Part shown: positions 1 to 9,336 of the stretch, in pieces | Position numbering within the stretch: the stretch's first letter is position 1 | Layout of the letters: every line of letters begins with the position of its first letter | From: Schauerella fraxinea | GTDB lineage: Bacteria > Pseudomonadota > Gammaproteobacteria > Burkholderiales > Burkholderiaceae_B | DNA: 64,000 bases | Assembly (NCBI GenBank): GCA_030849945.1 | Contig: JAVDKK010000001.1 | Span: 1,860,001 to 1,924,000, forward strand | Direction: 5' to 3' | Translations under genes and position numbers: made by a program | The notes under the pieces: model-generated | What the model was told of the DNA's origin: nothing | Seen by the model: the letters and a program-made list of their open reading frames with translations, nothing else | Databases searched by the model: none

Positions 1-2
1 TT

Positions 3-2117
3 TTGTTGGTCGGCATGGCGTTGGGTCTGGCGCCGTCGTCGGGCTGGTTCATGTATACGCCGCTGTCCGGCGCGCAATACAGCCCCGGCATCAACGCCGA
101 TATCTGGCTGATCGGCATTACGTTCGCCGAAATTTCGGCCATCTGTGCCGGCGTGGAATTGATTACCTCCATCCTCACCTTGCGCGCGCCGGGCATGCGG
201 CTCGATCGCATGCCGCTCTTTGCCTGGTATGTGCTGGTCACCGCCGGCATGATTCTGATCGGCTTCCCGCCGCTCATCCTGGGCAGCATTCTGCTCGAGC
301 TCGAGCGGGCATTCGGATTGCCGTTTTTCGAGGTCGCACGCGGTGGCGATCCCTTGCTGTGGCAGCACCTGTTCTGGATGTTCGGGCACCCTGAGGTATA
401 CATCATCTTCCTGCCCGCGGCCGGCATGGTCTCCACGATGATTCCCACGTTTGCACGCCATCCGATGGTGGGCTACCGCTGGATCGTGGCCAGCATCGTG
501 TTGCTGGCCGTCGCGAGTTTTGGGCTATGGGTGCATCACATGTTCACGGTGGGCATTCCGCATCTGGCGCAATCGTTTTTCTCGATCGCCAGCATGCTGG
601 TGGCCATTCCTACCGGCGTGCAGTTCTTTGCGTGGATTGCCACGTTGTGGATGGGCAAGCCGGTGTGGCGCCTGCCGATGCTGTATCTGGCGGGTTTCCT
701 GTTTGTGTTCGTGGCTGGCGGTCTGACCGGCGTCATGCTGGCCTTGGTGCCGTTCAACTGGCAGGTACACGACACGCATTTCGTGGTCGCGCACATGCAC
801 TACGTGCTTACGGGCGGATTGTTGTTCCCGCTGTTTGCGGCGGTGTATTACTGGATGCCGCACATGACCGGGCGGATGCCGTCGGAGCGTTTGGGAACAT
901 GGTCGTTCTGGTTGATCTTCGGCGGCTTCAATGTGGCGTTCCTGCCCATGCATCTGACCGGGCTGTTGGGCATGCCGCGGCGGGTGTTTGCGTACCCCGA
1001 GGGACTGGGGTGGGACACGATCAACATGGTGTCGTCCATCGGCAGTTTCGTGATGGCGATGGGCGTGGCGCTCTTCATTCTCGATGTGTTCGTGCATGCC
1101 CGTATCGGGCGCTTGTCGCCGCGCAACCCTTGGGGGGCGAGCACCTTGGAATGGGCAATGCCCACTCCCGCGCCCAGCTACAACTTCGCTGCGCTGCCCG
1201 CGGTCGACGATCGCGATCCGCTGTGGCGCACGCCTGATCTGGGCGGCGATCTGGCGGGTGGCCGTGGCGCGTTGGCCACCTGGACGCCGGGCGTGCGGGA
1301 GACGTTGGCCGTGGATATTGTGGAAGGCGAGCCCACGCACGTGGTGCGCTTGCCTGGCCCCAGCTATATGCCGTTCGCGGCCGCCATGGCCACGGCCGTC
1401 TTTTTTCTTTGCGTGCTGTTCAAGGTGTACGTGGTCGCCATTGCGGGCGCGGCAATCGCGCTGGCGCTCTTCATCGTGTGGGCATGGCGCACGGGCGCGG
1501 ATGACCGCACGCGCATCACCCCCGAACAGTCCGATACCTTGCTGCCGCACACCCATGTGTCCGGCACGCCCGGTGTGTGGGGCGTGGGGCTTGCCCTCAC
1601 GGCAAACGGCACGCTCTTCGCGGCCTTGCTGTTCGGCTATGGCTTTCTGTGGCTGATCGCCCCGAACTGGCCGCCTGCAGCGTTCATCGATGTGTCGCCG
1701 TTGTGGTTCGCCGTTGCGGCGATGTCGGCTGCGCTGGCTTGGTTCGGCGCCGGCCGTGCGCTGCGTGCCGAGCGGCGCGGACGTATCGCCACGCGCGAGC
1801 AAGGTGTGCTGGTGTGCGCCATCGGCGGGTTGGCGTTGGCAGGCTGCACAGCCGCCATTCTGGCGGGCGCGCCGCCCGCACGCGAGCACGCTTATGCGGC
1901 TACCACGAGCGTGTTGCTGGGCTACGTCATGCTGCACGCTGCGATTGGCCTGGTGTTTTGCGCCGTGAGTTGGCGGCGCGGACGGTCGACGCAGCATGTG
2001 GTGCTGACCGGTACCGATCTGCGGCTGTCGTTGATCTGGTGGCGCTATGTGGCCGTTACGGCATTGATCGTCTTGGCCGTGGTAGCAGGCTTGCCGTATG
2101 TGGAGCCCCTGCGATGA
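3..2117 (+). CDS. Cytochrome c oxidase subunit I with fused subunit III-like C-terminus (5' partial)
   Basis: The reading frame is open at the left edge of the window, so the true start lies upstream and 704 residues are visible. It is a haem-copper oxidase catalytic subunit of the inner membrane, reducing O2 to water with proton pumping. Visible motifs, in local numbering, are HPEVY at 129-133 (CuB histidine and the cross-linked tyrosine), HH at 178-179 (CuB), the HDTHF region at 256-260, and H264 and H266 (haem a3 and haem a ligands). After about residue 450 the chain continues into further membrane helices resembling subunit III, as in fused CoxA-CoxC (caa3/SoxM-type) enzymes. The stop overlaps the next start in an ATGA arrangement. 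Subunit II is expected upstream, outside the window. The family is certain; the fusion is inferred from length and helix pattern. Confidence 0.93.
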   Translation: MLVGMALGLAPSSGWFMYTPLSGAQYSPGINADIWLIGITFAEISAICAGVELITSILTLRAPGMRLDRMPLFAWYVLVTAGMILIGFPPLILGSILLELERAFGLPFFEVARGGDPLLWQHLFWMFGHPEVYIIFLPAAGMVSTMIPTFARHPMVGYRWIVASIVLLAVASFGLWVHHMFTVGIPHLAQSFFSIASMLVAIPTGVQFFAWIATLWMGKPVWRLPMLYLAGFLFVFVAGGLTGVMLALVPFNWQVHDTHFVVAHMHYVLTGGLLFPLFAAVYYWMPHMTGRMPSERLGTWSFWLIFGGFNVAFLPMHLTGLLGMPRRVFAYPEGLGWDTINMVSSIGSFVMAMGVALFILDVFVHARIGRLSPRNPWGASTLEWAMPTPAPSYNFAALPAVDDRDPLWRTPDLGGDLAGGRGALATWTPGVRETLAVDIVEGEPTHVVRLPGPSYMPFAAAMATAVFFLCVLFKVYVVAIAGAAIALALFIVWAWRTGADDRTRITPEQSDTLLPHTHVSGTPGVWGVGLALTANGTLFAALLFGYGFLWLIAPNWPPAAFIDVSPLWFAVAAMSAALAWFGAGRALRAERRGRIATREQGVLVCAIGGLALAGCTAAILAGAPPAREHAYAATTSVLLGYVMLHAAIGLVFCAVSWRRGRSTQHVVLTGTDLRLSLIWWRYVAVTALIVLAVVAGLPYVEPLR

Positions 2118-2512
2118 ACGATACACACAACACCGCATCCTCAAGCTCGACCCGTCGTCGTCGCTTTCGTTTCGGCGGCGGCTTGCGACCGGTGGCGGGC
2201 CTGGCGCTATGGGTAAGCGCGTTCGTAATTTTGTACGGCGGCCTATCGGTGGGGTGTCGCGCGGCACTTTCGCCTGCACCATGGTTGAACACCGATAGCG
2301 TGACGTTGTGGCTTTCTGGAATTTGGCTCGCGCATGTTATCGGCGCGGCTGCCTTGCTGTACGCCAGTTGGCGCCGCCGCGACGAACCGCCGCAGCATGA
2401 GGGCGGCGCAGCCGGCTTTCTGGAGCGGCTGACGTTGACATTGGATGGCATTGCGATCGCGGCGATCGTCGCGATCGGCGTGCCGATCTTGCTGCTGCCA
2501 CCGTGCAGTTGA
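2114..2512 (+). CDS. Small membrane protein of the cytochrome oxidase cluster
   Basis: This 132-residue protein starts at an ATG that overlaps the oxidase stop codon by four bases, so it is probably translationally coupled to it. It has a basic Ser/Arg-rich N-terminus (residues 1-25) and three hydrophobic stretches at about 26-48, 63-86 and 109-131. I recognise no family. Position suggests an accessory or assembly subunit of the terminal oxidase, but no residue-level evidence supports a specific role. It is followed by an inverted repeat at 2554-2581. Confidence 0.6.
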   Translation: MNDTHNTASSSSTRRRRFRFGGGLRPVAGLALWVSAFVILYGGLSVGCRAALSPAPWLNTDSVTLWLSGIWLAHVIGAAALLYASWRRRDEPPQHEGGAAGFLERLTLTLDGIAIAAIVAIGVPILLLPPCS

Positions 2513-2553
2513 TGGCGCGGTGAGGCAACGTGGCACAGAGTGAAGCCTTTTGA

Positions 2554-2581
2554 ACGGTGTTGCGCAGTCACGCAACACCGT
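2554..2581. terminator. Inverted repeat between convergent genes
   Basis: A perfect 11-bp stem (2554-2564 with 2571-2581) encloses a 6-base loop. It sits between the 3' ends of the oxidase-cluster gene and the DUF6776-like gene, which converge here. Neither side has a clear T-tract, so intrinsic termination is only a likely role. Confidence 0.45.
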
Positions 2582-2593
2582 CGGTGTCACCCT

Positions 2594-3295
2594 TTAACGC
2601 AGGTTGTAGATGCGCATCGCTTGCTGGCGCTGCGCGCCATCCAGTACGCGGATGGTGACCTGACGTGATGTGAAGTTGGCGGGCACAGCCATCTGGCCGG
2701 ACAGTTGCTCGTACTTGTCGAGCTTGACCTTGATGGGCTCGGAGGTCAGCGTGTTCGTGCGGCCATTGGTATAGCGGCCCTGCACGGCCAACTCGATCGT
2801 GCCCTCGAACGGCGCGCCCTTGGGGTCGTCGCGCATGATCAGGATCTTGTAGTTCACTTGCCCGGGTTCGCGCGCCAGATCGGCTGCGCGCACACCAATG
2901 GGGCCGCCGCGCGGATCGGGCGGAACCGAATCCATAAAGAGCTTCACGTCGGCTTGCAGCGACTCGATCGTCTTGCGCGCAGTGGCCAGATCCGTCGTGG
3001 TCTGCTGACCACCGGTACGTGCCGCATCGCGTTGCTGTGTGGCTTCCGTCAATTGGCTCTGCAAGCGCTGGCGGTCGACATTGGCCGCGCTCAGGTCGCT
3101 GTGCAAGGTTTCCGATTGCTCGACGGTCAAGCGTTGGGGGCCATAGTTGGCCTGCAAGAACAAGACGCCGCCCGCACCGATGGCAATGCCCACCAATAGC
3201 AGAACGAGCCATCTCGGCATGCGACGCGACCGCTTACCGGGTTGGTAAACGGAAGGCTTGAAACTTGCGCGCTGCGAGCGACCGAACATCCCCAT
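2594..3295 (-). CDS. Membrane-anchored coiled-coil protein (DUF6776-like)
   Basis: About 233 residues from the chosen ATG at 3295, which follows a purine-rich AAGGAT sequence; an upstream in-frame start at 3358 would only add an unconvincing Arg-rich extension. After a basic N-terminus there is one transmembrane helix rich in Leu, Val, Ile and Gly, then a Gln/Thr/Ala-rich coiled-coil segment, then a C-terminal beta-rich domain. This layout fits a single-pass inner-membrane protein with a periplasmic domain found widely in betaproteobacteria without assigned function. It lies 127 bp downstream of murU on the same strand and may be cotranscribed. Confidence 0.65.
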   Translation of the reverse strand: MGMFGRSQRASFKPSVYQPGKRSRRMPRWLVLLLVGIAIGAGGVLFLQANYGPQRLTVEQSETLHSDLSAANVDRQRLQSQLTEATQQRDAARTGGQQTTTDLATARKTIESLQADVKLFMDSVPPDPRGGPIGVRAADLAREPGQVNYKILIMRDDPKGAPFEGTIELAVQGRYTNGRTNTLTSEPIKVKLDKYEQLSGQMAVPANFTSRQVTIRVLDGAQRQQAMRIYNLR

Positions 3296-3422
3296 CTGAC
3301 TCTTGATCCTTATCCTGCGAATTGCCCCGCGGCGCTCAACATGGGCGACTCCGGACAATCAAAATGCAAGAGCATACCCGTTTAGTCACACAAACACCTG
3401 CTTCCGAAAAGGCTGGTTTCGT

Positions 3423-4130
3423 TCATTGATATTGTGAAATACCGTCCGCAGACAAGATGGTATCCAGTTCGCGCAGTCGTTCCGGGGTGCCCACGTCGGT
3501 CCAGGCGCCTCGATGATGCTGGCCCAGCGCAGTACCGGTGACGATCGCGTCGCGCAGCAATGGCGCAAGGGGCGCGGGCTGCTCCGGCGTGAGCGCCGCG
3601 AAAAGCGTGGGCTCGTAAATGCCGATGCCGGCAAACGTCAGGCACGGCAGCGTGGGCGCCGACGTGATCCAGCCCGAGGCCTCGAGCGCGAAGTCGCCAC
3701 GGGGATGATGTGCGGGATTGTCGACGAGCAGCAGCCAGGCCCGTGCTTGTGCGGCTTGCAGTTGTTTCGCATGGGCGGCCGCCTGGCCCGGATCCCAATC
3801 GCAAAAGATATCGCCATTGATGACCAGGAAAGGCTGCTCGCCCAACATCGGCAACGCCTGTGCAATGCCGCCAGCCGTTTCGAGCGCGTTGATTTCGGCC
3901 GAGTAACGAATCCGCGCGCCCCACGTGCTGCCATCGCCCAAGCCGGCCTCGATGCGCTCGCCCAGCCACGCGTGATTGATGACGATATCGGTGATGCCGG
4001 CGGCGACCAGACGCTCGATGTGCCACACGATCAAGGGCTTGCCGCCCACCGCGAGCATGGGCTTGGGCAGCCGGTCGGTGAGCGGGCGCATCCGCTCGCC
4101 GCGTCCGGCCGCGAGAATCATGGCGCGCAT
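3423..4130 (-). CDS. murU: N-acetylmuramate alpha-1-phosphate uridylyltransferase
   Basis: A 235-residue nucleotidyltransferase. The N-terminal signature is LAAGRGERMRPLT (6-18) followed by KPM (23-25), with ETAGG at 84-88 and the metal-binding NGD at 105-107, the standard layout of sugar-1-phosphate nucleotidyltransferases. Directly downstream of an amgK-type kinase, this is the arrangement of the MurNAc recycling shortcut known from Pseudomonas putida: AmgK phosphorylates MurNAc at C1 and MurU transfers UMP to give UDP-MurNAc, bypassing de novo synthesis and conferring intrinsic fosfomycin tolerance. The start overlaps the amgK stop by one base (TGATG). Substrate is assigned from context; mannose-1-phosphate guanylyltransferase-like enzymes share the same fold. 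Confidence 0.88.
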   Translation of the reverse strand: MRAMILAAGRGERMRPLTDRLPKPMLAVGGKPLIVWHIERLVAAGITDIVINHAWLGERIEAGLGDGSTWGARIRYSAEINALETAGGIAQALPMLGEQPFLVINGDIFCDWDPGQAAAHAKQLQAAQARAWLLLVDNPAHHPRGDFALEASGWITSAPTLPCLTFAGIGIYEPTLFAALTPEQPAPLAPLLRDAIVTGTALGQHHRGAWTDVGTPERLRELDTILSADGISQYQ

Positions 4131-5242
4131 CAGAACGTGAACCCGCTGGTGATCTGGCGATTGTCGACGACGTCGAGAATGCGGCGCAGCGGGCCGAAAG
4201 CGTTGTAGCGCTCGGCGACCTGGCGCACGTACGCGTTCACGCGCGGCATATGTGCCAGATAGTTCGCTTTGCCGTCGCGATGATTCAGACGTGCGAACAC
4301 CCCGAGAATGCGCAGGTTGCGCTGCAAGCTCATCCATTCGTAGGCGCGATGGAAATCGGTGAAGTCGGCATCTACCGGCAGGCCGGCGGCGCGCGCAGCT
4401 TCCCAGTAGCGGATCGCCCAATCGAGTTGCTGCGGCTCTTCCCAGGTGGTGCGGGCGTCCATCACCAGCGACGCGATGTCGTAGGTGATCGGGCCGGCGA
4501 GCGCATCCTGAAAATCGATCACTCCCGGCGGGCCGTCGGCGGTGTCGCCTTCGGGCACCATCAGATTCGGCGAATGAAAGTCGCGATGCACCAGCACCAC
4601 GTGCTCGCGCTGGCTGCTGCGCGCGAGCAGGTCGAAGGTGTCGGCCAACGCGTTGTGTTGGGCATCCGTCAACGTCACGCCCTGATGACGCCCCACGTAC
4701 CACTCGGGAAACAGCGCCAGCTCGGCCTTCAGGCGATCCCCGTCCAGCGTCTGCAACTGCGTGGGCGCGGCCGATTGCAGCCGGACCAGTTCGGTCACGG
4801 CGCGACGGTAGAGGCTTTGCAGCGCTTGATCGTCGATACCGCGCTGGATGCGCTGATAAAAGGTTTCCTGACCCAGATCGCTCAGCAACATGAAGCCCTG
4901 GCTCAGATCCTTGGCAAGAATCCGCGGCACGTTGACGCCGCCCGCAGCCAGCAGGCCGGCCACATGAACGAAGGGGGCGCTGTCTTCATGGTCGACCGGC
5001 GCGTCCATGACGATCAGCGTGCCGGCGGCGGCATCCAGTCGGAAGTAACGGCGGAAACTGGCGTCGCTGGACGCGGGCCGCAGCGTCTCGAGAGCGAGAT
5101 TCAGCTCGAGGGGCAGGGAGGCGAGCCAGGCGCGCAGGGCGTCCAGACGGGGGTCGGCAGCAGAGGTCAAGTTGAATCCGAAACGTAACGGTTGAGCGAA
5201 AAAGAAGAAAAATGCGCACACCGCTGCAATGAAATGGGGCAT
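4130..5242 (-). CDS. amgK: Anomeric MurNAc/GlcNAc kinase
   Basis: An aminoglycoside-phosphotransferase-fold kinase of up to 370 residues. The catalytic loop HRDFHSPN is at 219-226 and the metal-binding DFQDA at 243-247. It is coupled to murU and divergent from lptD, a conserved neighbourhood, so it most likely phosphorylates MurNAc (and GlcNAc) at the anomeric hydroxyl in cell-wall recycling. The start is uncertain: residues 1-24 from the ATG at 5242 are Phe-rich and unlike the family N-terminus, and translation could begin nearer residue 25, for example at the TTG at 5170. The purine-rich AGAGAAG upstream of 5242 is a possible ribosome site. Confidence 0.88.
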   Translation of the reverse strand: MPHFIAAVCAFFFFFAQPLRFGFNLTSAADPRLDALRAWLASLPLELNLALETLRPASSDASFRRYFRLDAAAGTLIVMDAPVDHEDSAPFVHVAGLLAAGGVNVPRILAKDLSQGFMLLSDLGQETFYQRIQRGIDDQALQSLYRRAVTELVRLQSAAPTQLQTLDGDRLKAELALFPEWYVGRHQGVTLTDAQHNALADTFDLLARSSQREHVVLVHRDFHSPNLMVPEGDTADGPPGVIDFQDALAGPITYDIASLVMDARTTWEEPQQLDWAIRYWEAARAAGLPVDADFTDFHRAYEWMSLQRNLRILGVFARLNHRDGKANYLAHMPRVNAYVRQVAERYNAFGPLRRILDVVDNRQITSGFTF

Positions 5243-5346
5243 GCGGCGCAGCTTCTCTATAATACCGGGTCACTTGGGCTGGCACGGCTGCGTTTCGCGA
5301 CGATTGCCCTTGCCTTATCTTTATCTTTCAAGGGTCTGGTTTTAGC

Positions 5347-7755
5347 GTGCGCAAGGTCCAATGGTTTGTCCTCTCCGCTGTATGCGTGGCTGGCGCGTCG
5401 CAGGCGCAAAGCCTGCGCGTGGCGCCCAGCTTGAGCGATTCGCGTGTAGAGCGTGCCGAGCAGGCGGCGCAAGCCGAATCGCGCGAGTTGCGCGTTTCGC
5501 CGCGTCTGCGCATGCACAAGCTTACCGACGACGAGATTTCGTCGTACCTCGAAGCCGATCAAATGGACGGCAGCCCCGATTCCAGGATCGTGCTCACAGG
5601 TAACGCCCAAGTGCGTCGGATCGATACCGTCCTGAAGGGCGACCGAATCGACTACAACCGCAACACGGGCGACATCAATACGCAGGGTAGCGCCCGGCTG
5701 CTGCGCGACGGCACGCTGGTGACGGCACCCAGCCTCGTCTACAACGTCGATAACGAGACGGGTCAGATCGAGAACCCCAATTTCTGGATGGGGGCCTCGG
5801 GCGGATTCGCGCGCGCCGAGCACGGCGATATCTTCAGCCGGTCGACGATGCGCCTGTCGGGGGTGACGTACAGCGGTTGCGATTGCGAAGTGCCGTCGTG
5901 GTACATCAAGTCGCGTACGCTGGATCTGGATTTCGACGAAAACGAAGGGATCGCCCGCAACGGCGTGTTGTATTTCAAGGACGTGCCCCTGCTGGCGTCG
6001 CCTTACCTGACTTTCCCGATCAAGAAGGAGCGCAAGTCGGGTCTGCTGCTGCCCACCTACGGGTTGTCGAGCAATAGCGGTTTTGAATATGCGCAACCGT
6101 ATTACCTCAATCTGGCGCCCAATTACGACGCCACGATCACGCCCCGCATCCTGAGCAAGCGTGGCGTGCAGTTGGGTGCGGAGTTTCGTTATCTGCAGCC
6201 GACCTACAACGGCGTGATGTCGGGTACCTACCTGCAAAGCGATCGCGAAACAGGCGAGGCACGTTGGCTGTTTTCGAGCCGTCACAACCAGGTGCTGGGG
6301 GGTGGCTTTACCGCCGATTGGGACATCAATCGCGTGTCCGACGACGATTACTTTCGCGACTTCTCGACCATCGGGTTGAATGAAGCCTCGCGCACTTATC
6401 TGCCGTCCACCGGTGGCGTCAATTGGGCCAGCCGCTACATTCAGACGCGCGTGTCGGCGTCGAAGTATCAAACGCTGCAGGATCTGGATGCGCCGATCCT
6501 GCCGCAGTACGACAAATTGCCTGAGTTGTCGCTGCGCGCCGCGCGCTACAACTGGGGCGGCTTCGACACTGAAATGGACGTGTCGGCCATTCGCTTCAGC
6601 CGGCCGAAGTTCCAGGGTCAGCGATTCGGTCAAAACGGCGATCGCCTCACCGCGTACCCCACGATCTCGTTCCCCGTGGTGCGTTCGTCCTGGTACGTGA
6701 CGCCCAAGTTCGGTGTGCACGCCACGCAATATCAGGGCACCGAGCGTTTCGGCGGCAACCCCAACGCATTGACCGATCCGTCGATGTATCGCCGCAGCGA
6801 TTCGCGCACGTTGCCGATCGGCTCGGTCGATGCCGGGATGACCTTCGAACGCGACGCGTCGCTCTTCGGCAAATCGGCCGTGCAAACGCTCGAGCCGCGT
6901 CTGTACTACCTCTACGTGCCGTATCGCGATCAATCGCGCATGCCGGTATACGACACGTCGCTGGCCGACTTCAGTTTCCTGCAGGCCTTCCAGGAAAACA
7001 TCTATTCGGGCGGTTGGGATCGTATTTCCAACGCCAATCAGCTGACGGCTGCGTTGACCACGCGTTGGCTCGACGCGGACACGGGCTTCGAACGCTTGTC
7101 GTTGTCGGCCGCGCAGCGCCTGTATTTCGCCGATCAGCGTGTGACCTTGCCGGGTGAAACGCCGCGTGAAAACGTGCGCTCCGATTATCTGGTGGGCGCC
7201 ACGGCAGCACTCACCGATACCCTGAGCACCGAACTCGCTGCCCAGTACAATCCGTACGAAAGCCAGGTCTCGCGGGTGCTGGCCAGCACCCGTTGGCGGC
7301 CGCAGCGTCTCACTTCGGTTACGCTGTCGTATCGTTACCAGCGCGATCCCACCACGAACATCGGTTTTCTGCCTGTGGGCCAAAACCAGGTGAGCCTGGC
7401 CTTCCAGTGGCCGTTCACCAATCGCATCTACGGTATCGGCCGGATCGATTATTCGCTCGGCCGCGATACGCCGAACACGTTCGTGTCCGATCCCGACCAA
7501 TACAATTCGCGCATCACCCAAGCCATCGCCGGCCTGGAGTACAAGGGCGATTGCTGCTGGACGGGCCGGGTCGTCTTCCAACGCTATGCCGTGGCGGCAC
7601 AGCAAGAAAATACCGCGCTGTTCTTCCAGCTCGAGCTCAACGGCCTGGGCGCTCTGGGAACCGATCCGATGGGCTTGTTGTCCAGAAGCATATCGGGCTA
7701 TCAGAGTGTGAACCCGTCCACGCCCGCCGGTACGTCATTTGAAAGGTATGAATAA
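5347..7755 (+). CDS. lptD: LPS-assembly outer membrane protein LptD
   Basis: An 802-residue precursor starting at GTG with a signal peptide (residues 1 to about 20, ending ASQA). An OstA-like periplasmic N-domain follows, then a long beta-barrel. LptD with the lipoprotein LptE inserts lipopolysaccharide into the outer leaflet. Cysteines at about 178 and 180 and an adjacent pair at about 736-737 match the disulfide pattern that locks mature LptD (two N-terminal and two C-terminal Cys in E. coli). Divergent from amgK and overlapping surA by one base (TAATG), so it is cotranscribed with its own folding chaperone. Confidence 0.95.
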   Translation: MRKVQWFVLSAVCVAGASQAQSLRVAPSLSDSRVERAEQAAQAESRELRVSPRLRMHKLTDDEISSYLEADQMDGSPDSRIVLTGNAQVRRIDTVLKGDRIDYNRNTGDINTQGSARLLRDGTLVTAPSLVYNVDNETGQIENPNFWMGASGGFARAEHGDIFSRSTMRLSGVTYSGCDCEVPSWYIKSRTLDLDFDENEGIARNGVLYFKDVPLLASPYLTFPIKKERKSGLLLPTYGLSSNSGFEYAQPYYLNLAPNYDATITPRILSKRGVQLGAEFRYLQPTYNGVMSGTYLQSDRETGEARWLFSSRHNQVLGGGFTADWDINRVSDDDYFRDFSTIGLNEASRTYLPSTGGVNWASRYIQTRVSASKYQTLQDLDAPILPQYDKLPELSLRAARYNWGGFDTEMDVSAIRFSRPKFQGQRFGQNGDRLTAYPTISFPVVRSSWYVTPKFGVHATQYQGTERFGGNPNALTDPSMYRRSDSRTLPIGSVDAGMTFERDASLFGKSAVQTLEPRLYYLYVPYRDQSRMPVYDTSLADFSFLQAFQENIYSGGWDRISNANQLTAALTTRWLDADTGFERLSLSAAQRLYFADQRVTLPGETPRENVRSDYLVGATAALTDTLSTELAAQYNPYESQVSRVLASTRWRPQRLTSVTLSYRYQRDPTTNIGFLPVGQNQVSLAFQWPFTNRIYGIGRIDYSLGRDTPNTFVSDPDQYNSRITQAIAGLEYKGDCCWTGRVVFQRYAVAAQQENTALFFQLELNGLGALGTDPMGLLSRSISGYQSVNPSTPAGTSFERYE

Positions 7756-9317
7756 TGCGTAGTCCCCTTCCTCTGCATCGCCTGTCGCGCCCCATGTTGA
7801 TCATGGCGCTGTGCGCGGCGGTGCCTGCCGTGCATGCGGCCGAACCGGTCAAGCGTACGCCGGCCCGTGCGGGCCAGACCGCCACCCAGGCGCCTGCAGG
7901 CGATCAGTTTGTCGACGGCATTGCCGCCATCGTCAACAAGGACGTCATTACGTTGCGCGAAGTCAATGTGGCGACTGCCGAAGCACGCCGCGAACTGGCA
8001 TCGCAAAAGATTCAAGCGCCCAACGATCGGGATCTGCAACGCCAGGTGTTGCAGCGGTTGATCATGGATCGTGTGCAGCAGCAGGAAGCGGCGCGCATGA
8101 ATATCAGGGTGACCGACGAGCAGGTCGATCAGGCCATCAACGGCATCGCCCAGCGCAACCGCATCACGATCGCGGCCATGCAGGCCGAGATCAAGAAATC
8201 GGGAACGACGTGGGACGCCTACCGCGACGGGCTGCGCAAAGAGCTGCAGCTCGACCGCATGCGTCAACGCGCCGTCGATTCGACCATTGTCATCAGCGAT
8301 GCGGAAGTCGACGCTTACCTGAAGGAACAACAGCGTCAGGGTGGCGGCGGCATGAACGCCTTGGGCCAAGGACAAGCGGCGCCCGCGCCCGTCCAGCAGC
8401 AGGCCGCCCCGGCCGCGCCCGCGCAATCGGGGCCCGCCATGCTGGCGCTCGCGCAGATTCTGGTGCGCGTGCCCGAAGGCACCAGTGGCGAGCAGTTGAC
8501 CGCCCTGCGCAAGAAGGCCGAAGGCCTGTTGGCGCGCGTGAAGGCCGGCGACGATTTTGCCGCGGTCGCCGCCGCGTCCTCCGATGGCCCAGAAGCCTTG
8601 CAAGGCGGTGTGATGGGTGGCCGCACCGCAGACGGTTGGCCGGATTTGTTCCTGCAGGCCGTCGCCAATGTGGCACCGGGCCAGACCAGCGGCATCATCC
8701 AAAGCGGCAACGGTTTTCACATTCTGAAAGTGCTCGAGCGCCGCTCGCCGGGTGCCCAGCAGGCCCAGCGCGGCAGCTCCGCACCGCAGCAACAAGCGCC
8801 GCAGCCTCAGCAACAGGCCGCCCGCGCGCCGCAAGGCCCGATGCAGGTCACGCAAACGCATGCACGCCACATCCTCATCAAGACCTCGACGGTGATGAGC
8901 GACACGCAGGCCCGTCAGCGTCTGGAGCAACTGCGTCAGCGCATCACGACCGGTGGCGAAAACATGGCCGAATTGGCGCGTCAGTATTCCAACGACGGCA
9001 CCGCCCCGCAAGGCGGCGATCTCGGTTGGCTCAATCCGGGCGAAACCGTGCCGGCATTCGAGCAGGCGATGAATGCCTTGCAACCCGGTCAGATCAGTCA
9101 GCCGATCCAATCGCCGTTCGGTTGGCACTTGATTCAAGTGATCGAGCGCCGCGAGCAGGATATCGCCGACGAATATCAGCGGATGCAAGCGCGTCAGGTG
9201 TTGTTCGAACGCCGCGCCCAGCCGGCCATGGAAGATTGGTTGAGCCAACTGCGTGACCGTGCGTTCATTGATAATCGCCTTGAACGCGAAGACGCGATCA
9301 AAGCCAATAACTCCTGA
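7755..9317 (+). CDS. surA: Periplasmic chaperone and peptidyl-prolyl isomerase SurA
   Basis: A 520-residue protein with a signal peptide cleaved near VHA-AEP (28-29), a chaperone N-domain (about 50-190), and two parvulin domains at about 229-330 and 368-467. The second has the typical ARHILIK entry and GGDLGW and PFGWH motifs. SurA escorts unfolded beta-barrel proteins, including LptD encoded just upstream, to the BAM complex. Unusual here are two low-complexity Gln/Ala/Pro-rich linkers (about 191-228 and 331-367) flanking the first parvulin domain, which make the protein roughly 90 residues longer than E. coli SurA. Confidence 0.95.
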   Translation: MRSPLPLHRLSRPMLIMALCAAVPAVHAAEPVKRTPARAGQTATQAPAGDQFVDGIAAIVNKDVITLREVNVATAEARRELASQKIQAPNDRDLQRQVLQRLIMDRVQQQEAARMNIRVTDEQVDQAINGIAQRNRITIAAMQAEIKKSGTTWDAYRDGLRKELQLDRMRQRAVDSTIVISDAEVDAYLKEQQRQGGGGMNALGQGQAAPAPVQQQAAPAAPAQSGPAMLALAQILVRVPEGTSGEQLTALRKKAEGLLARVKAGDDFAAVAAASSDGPEALQGGVMGGRTADGWPDLFLQAVANVAPGQTSGIIQSGNGFHILKVLERRSPGAQQAQRGSSAPQQQAPQPQQQAARAPQGPMQVTQTHARHILIKTSTVMSDTQARQRLEQLRQRITTGGENMAELARQYSNDGTAPQGGDLGWLNPGETVPAFEQAMNALQPGQISQPIQSPFGWHLIQVIERREQDIADEYQRMQARQVLFERRAQPAMEDWLSQLRDRAFIDNRLEREDAIKANNS

Positions 9318-9336
9318 TCGACGACTACCTGGTTTT

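Noticed and set aside
525..2282. A 585-codon frame on the − strand opposite the oxidase gene
   Set aside because: Antisense shadow; Arg/His/Gln-rich with no recognisable domain or ribosome site.
5257..7605. A 782-codon open frame on the − strand opposite lptD
   Set aside because: Antisense shadow of a certain gene; low-complexity Arg-rich translation without motifs.
7701..9248. A 515-codon frame on the − strand opposite surA
   Set aside because: Antisense shadow of surA; repeats of Leu, Arg and Gly reflect the complementary strand of the Gln/Ala linkers.
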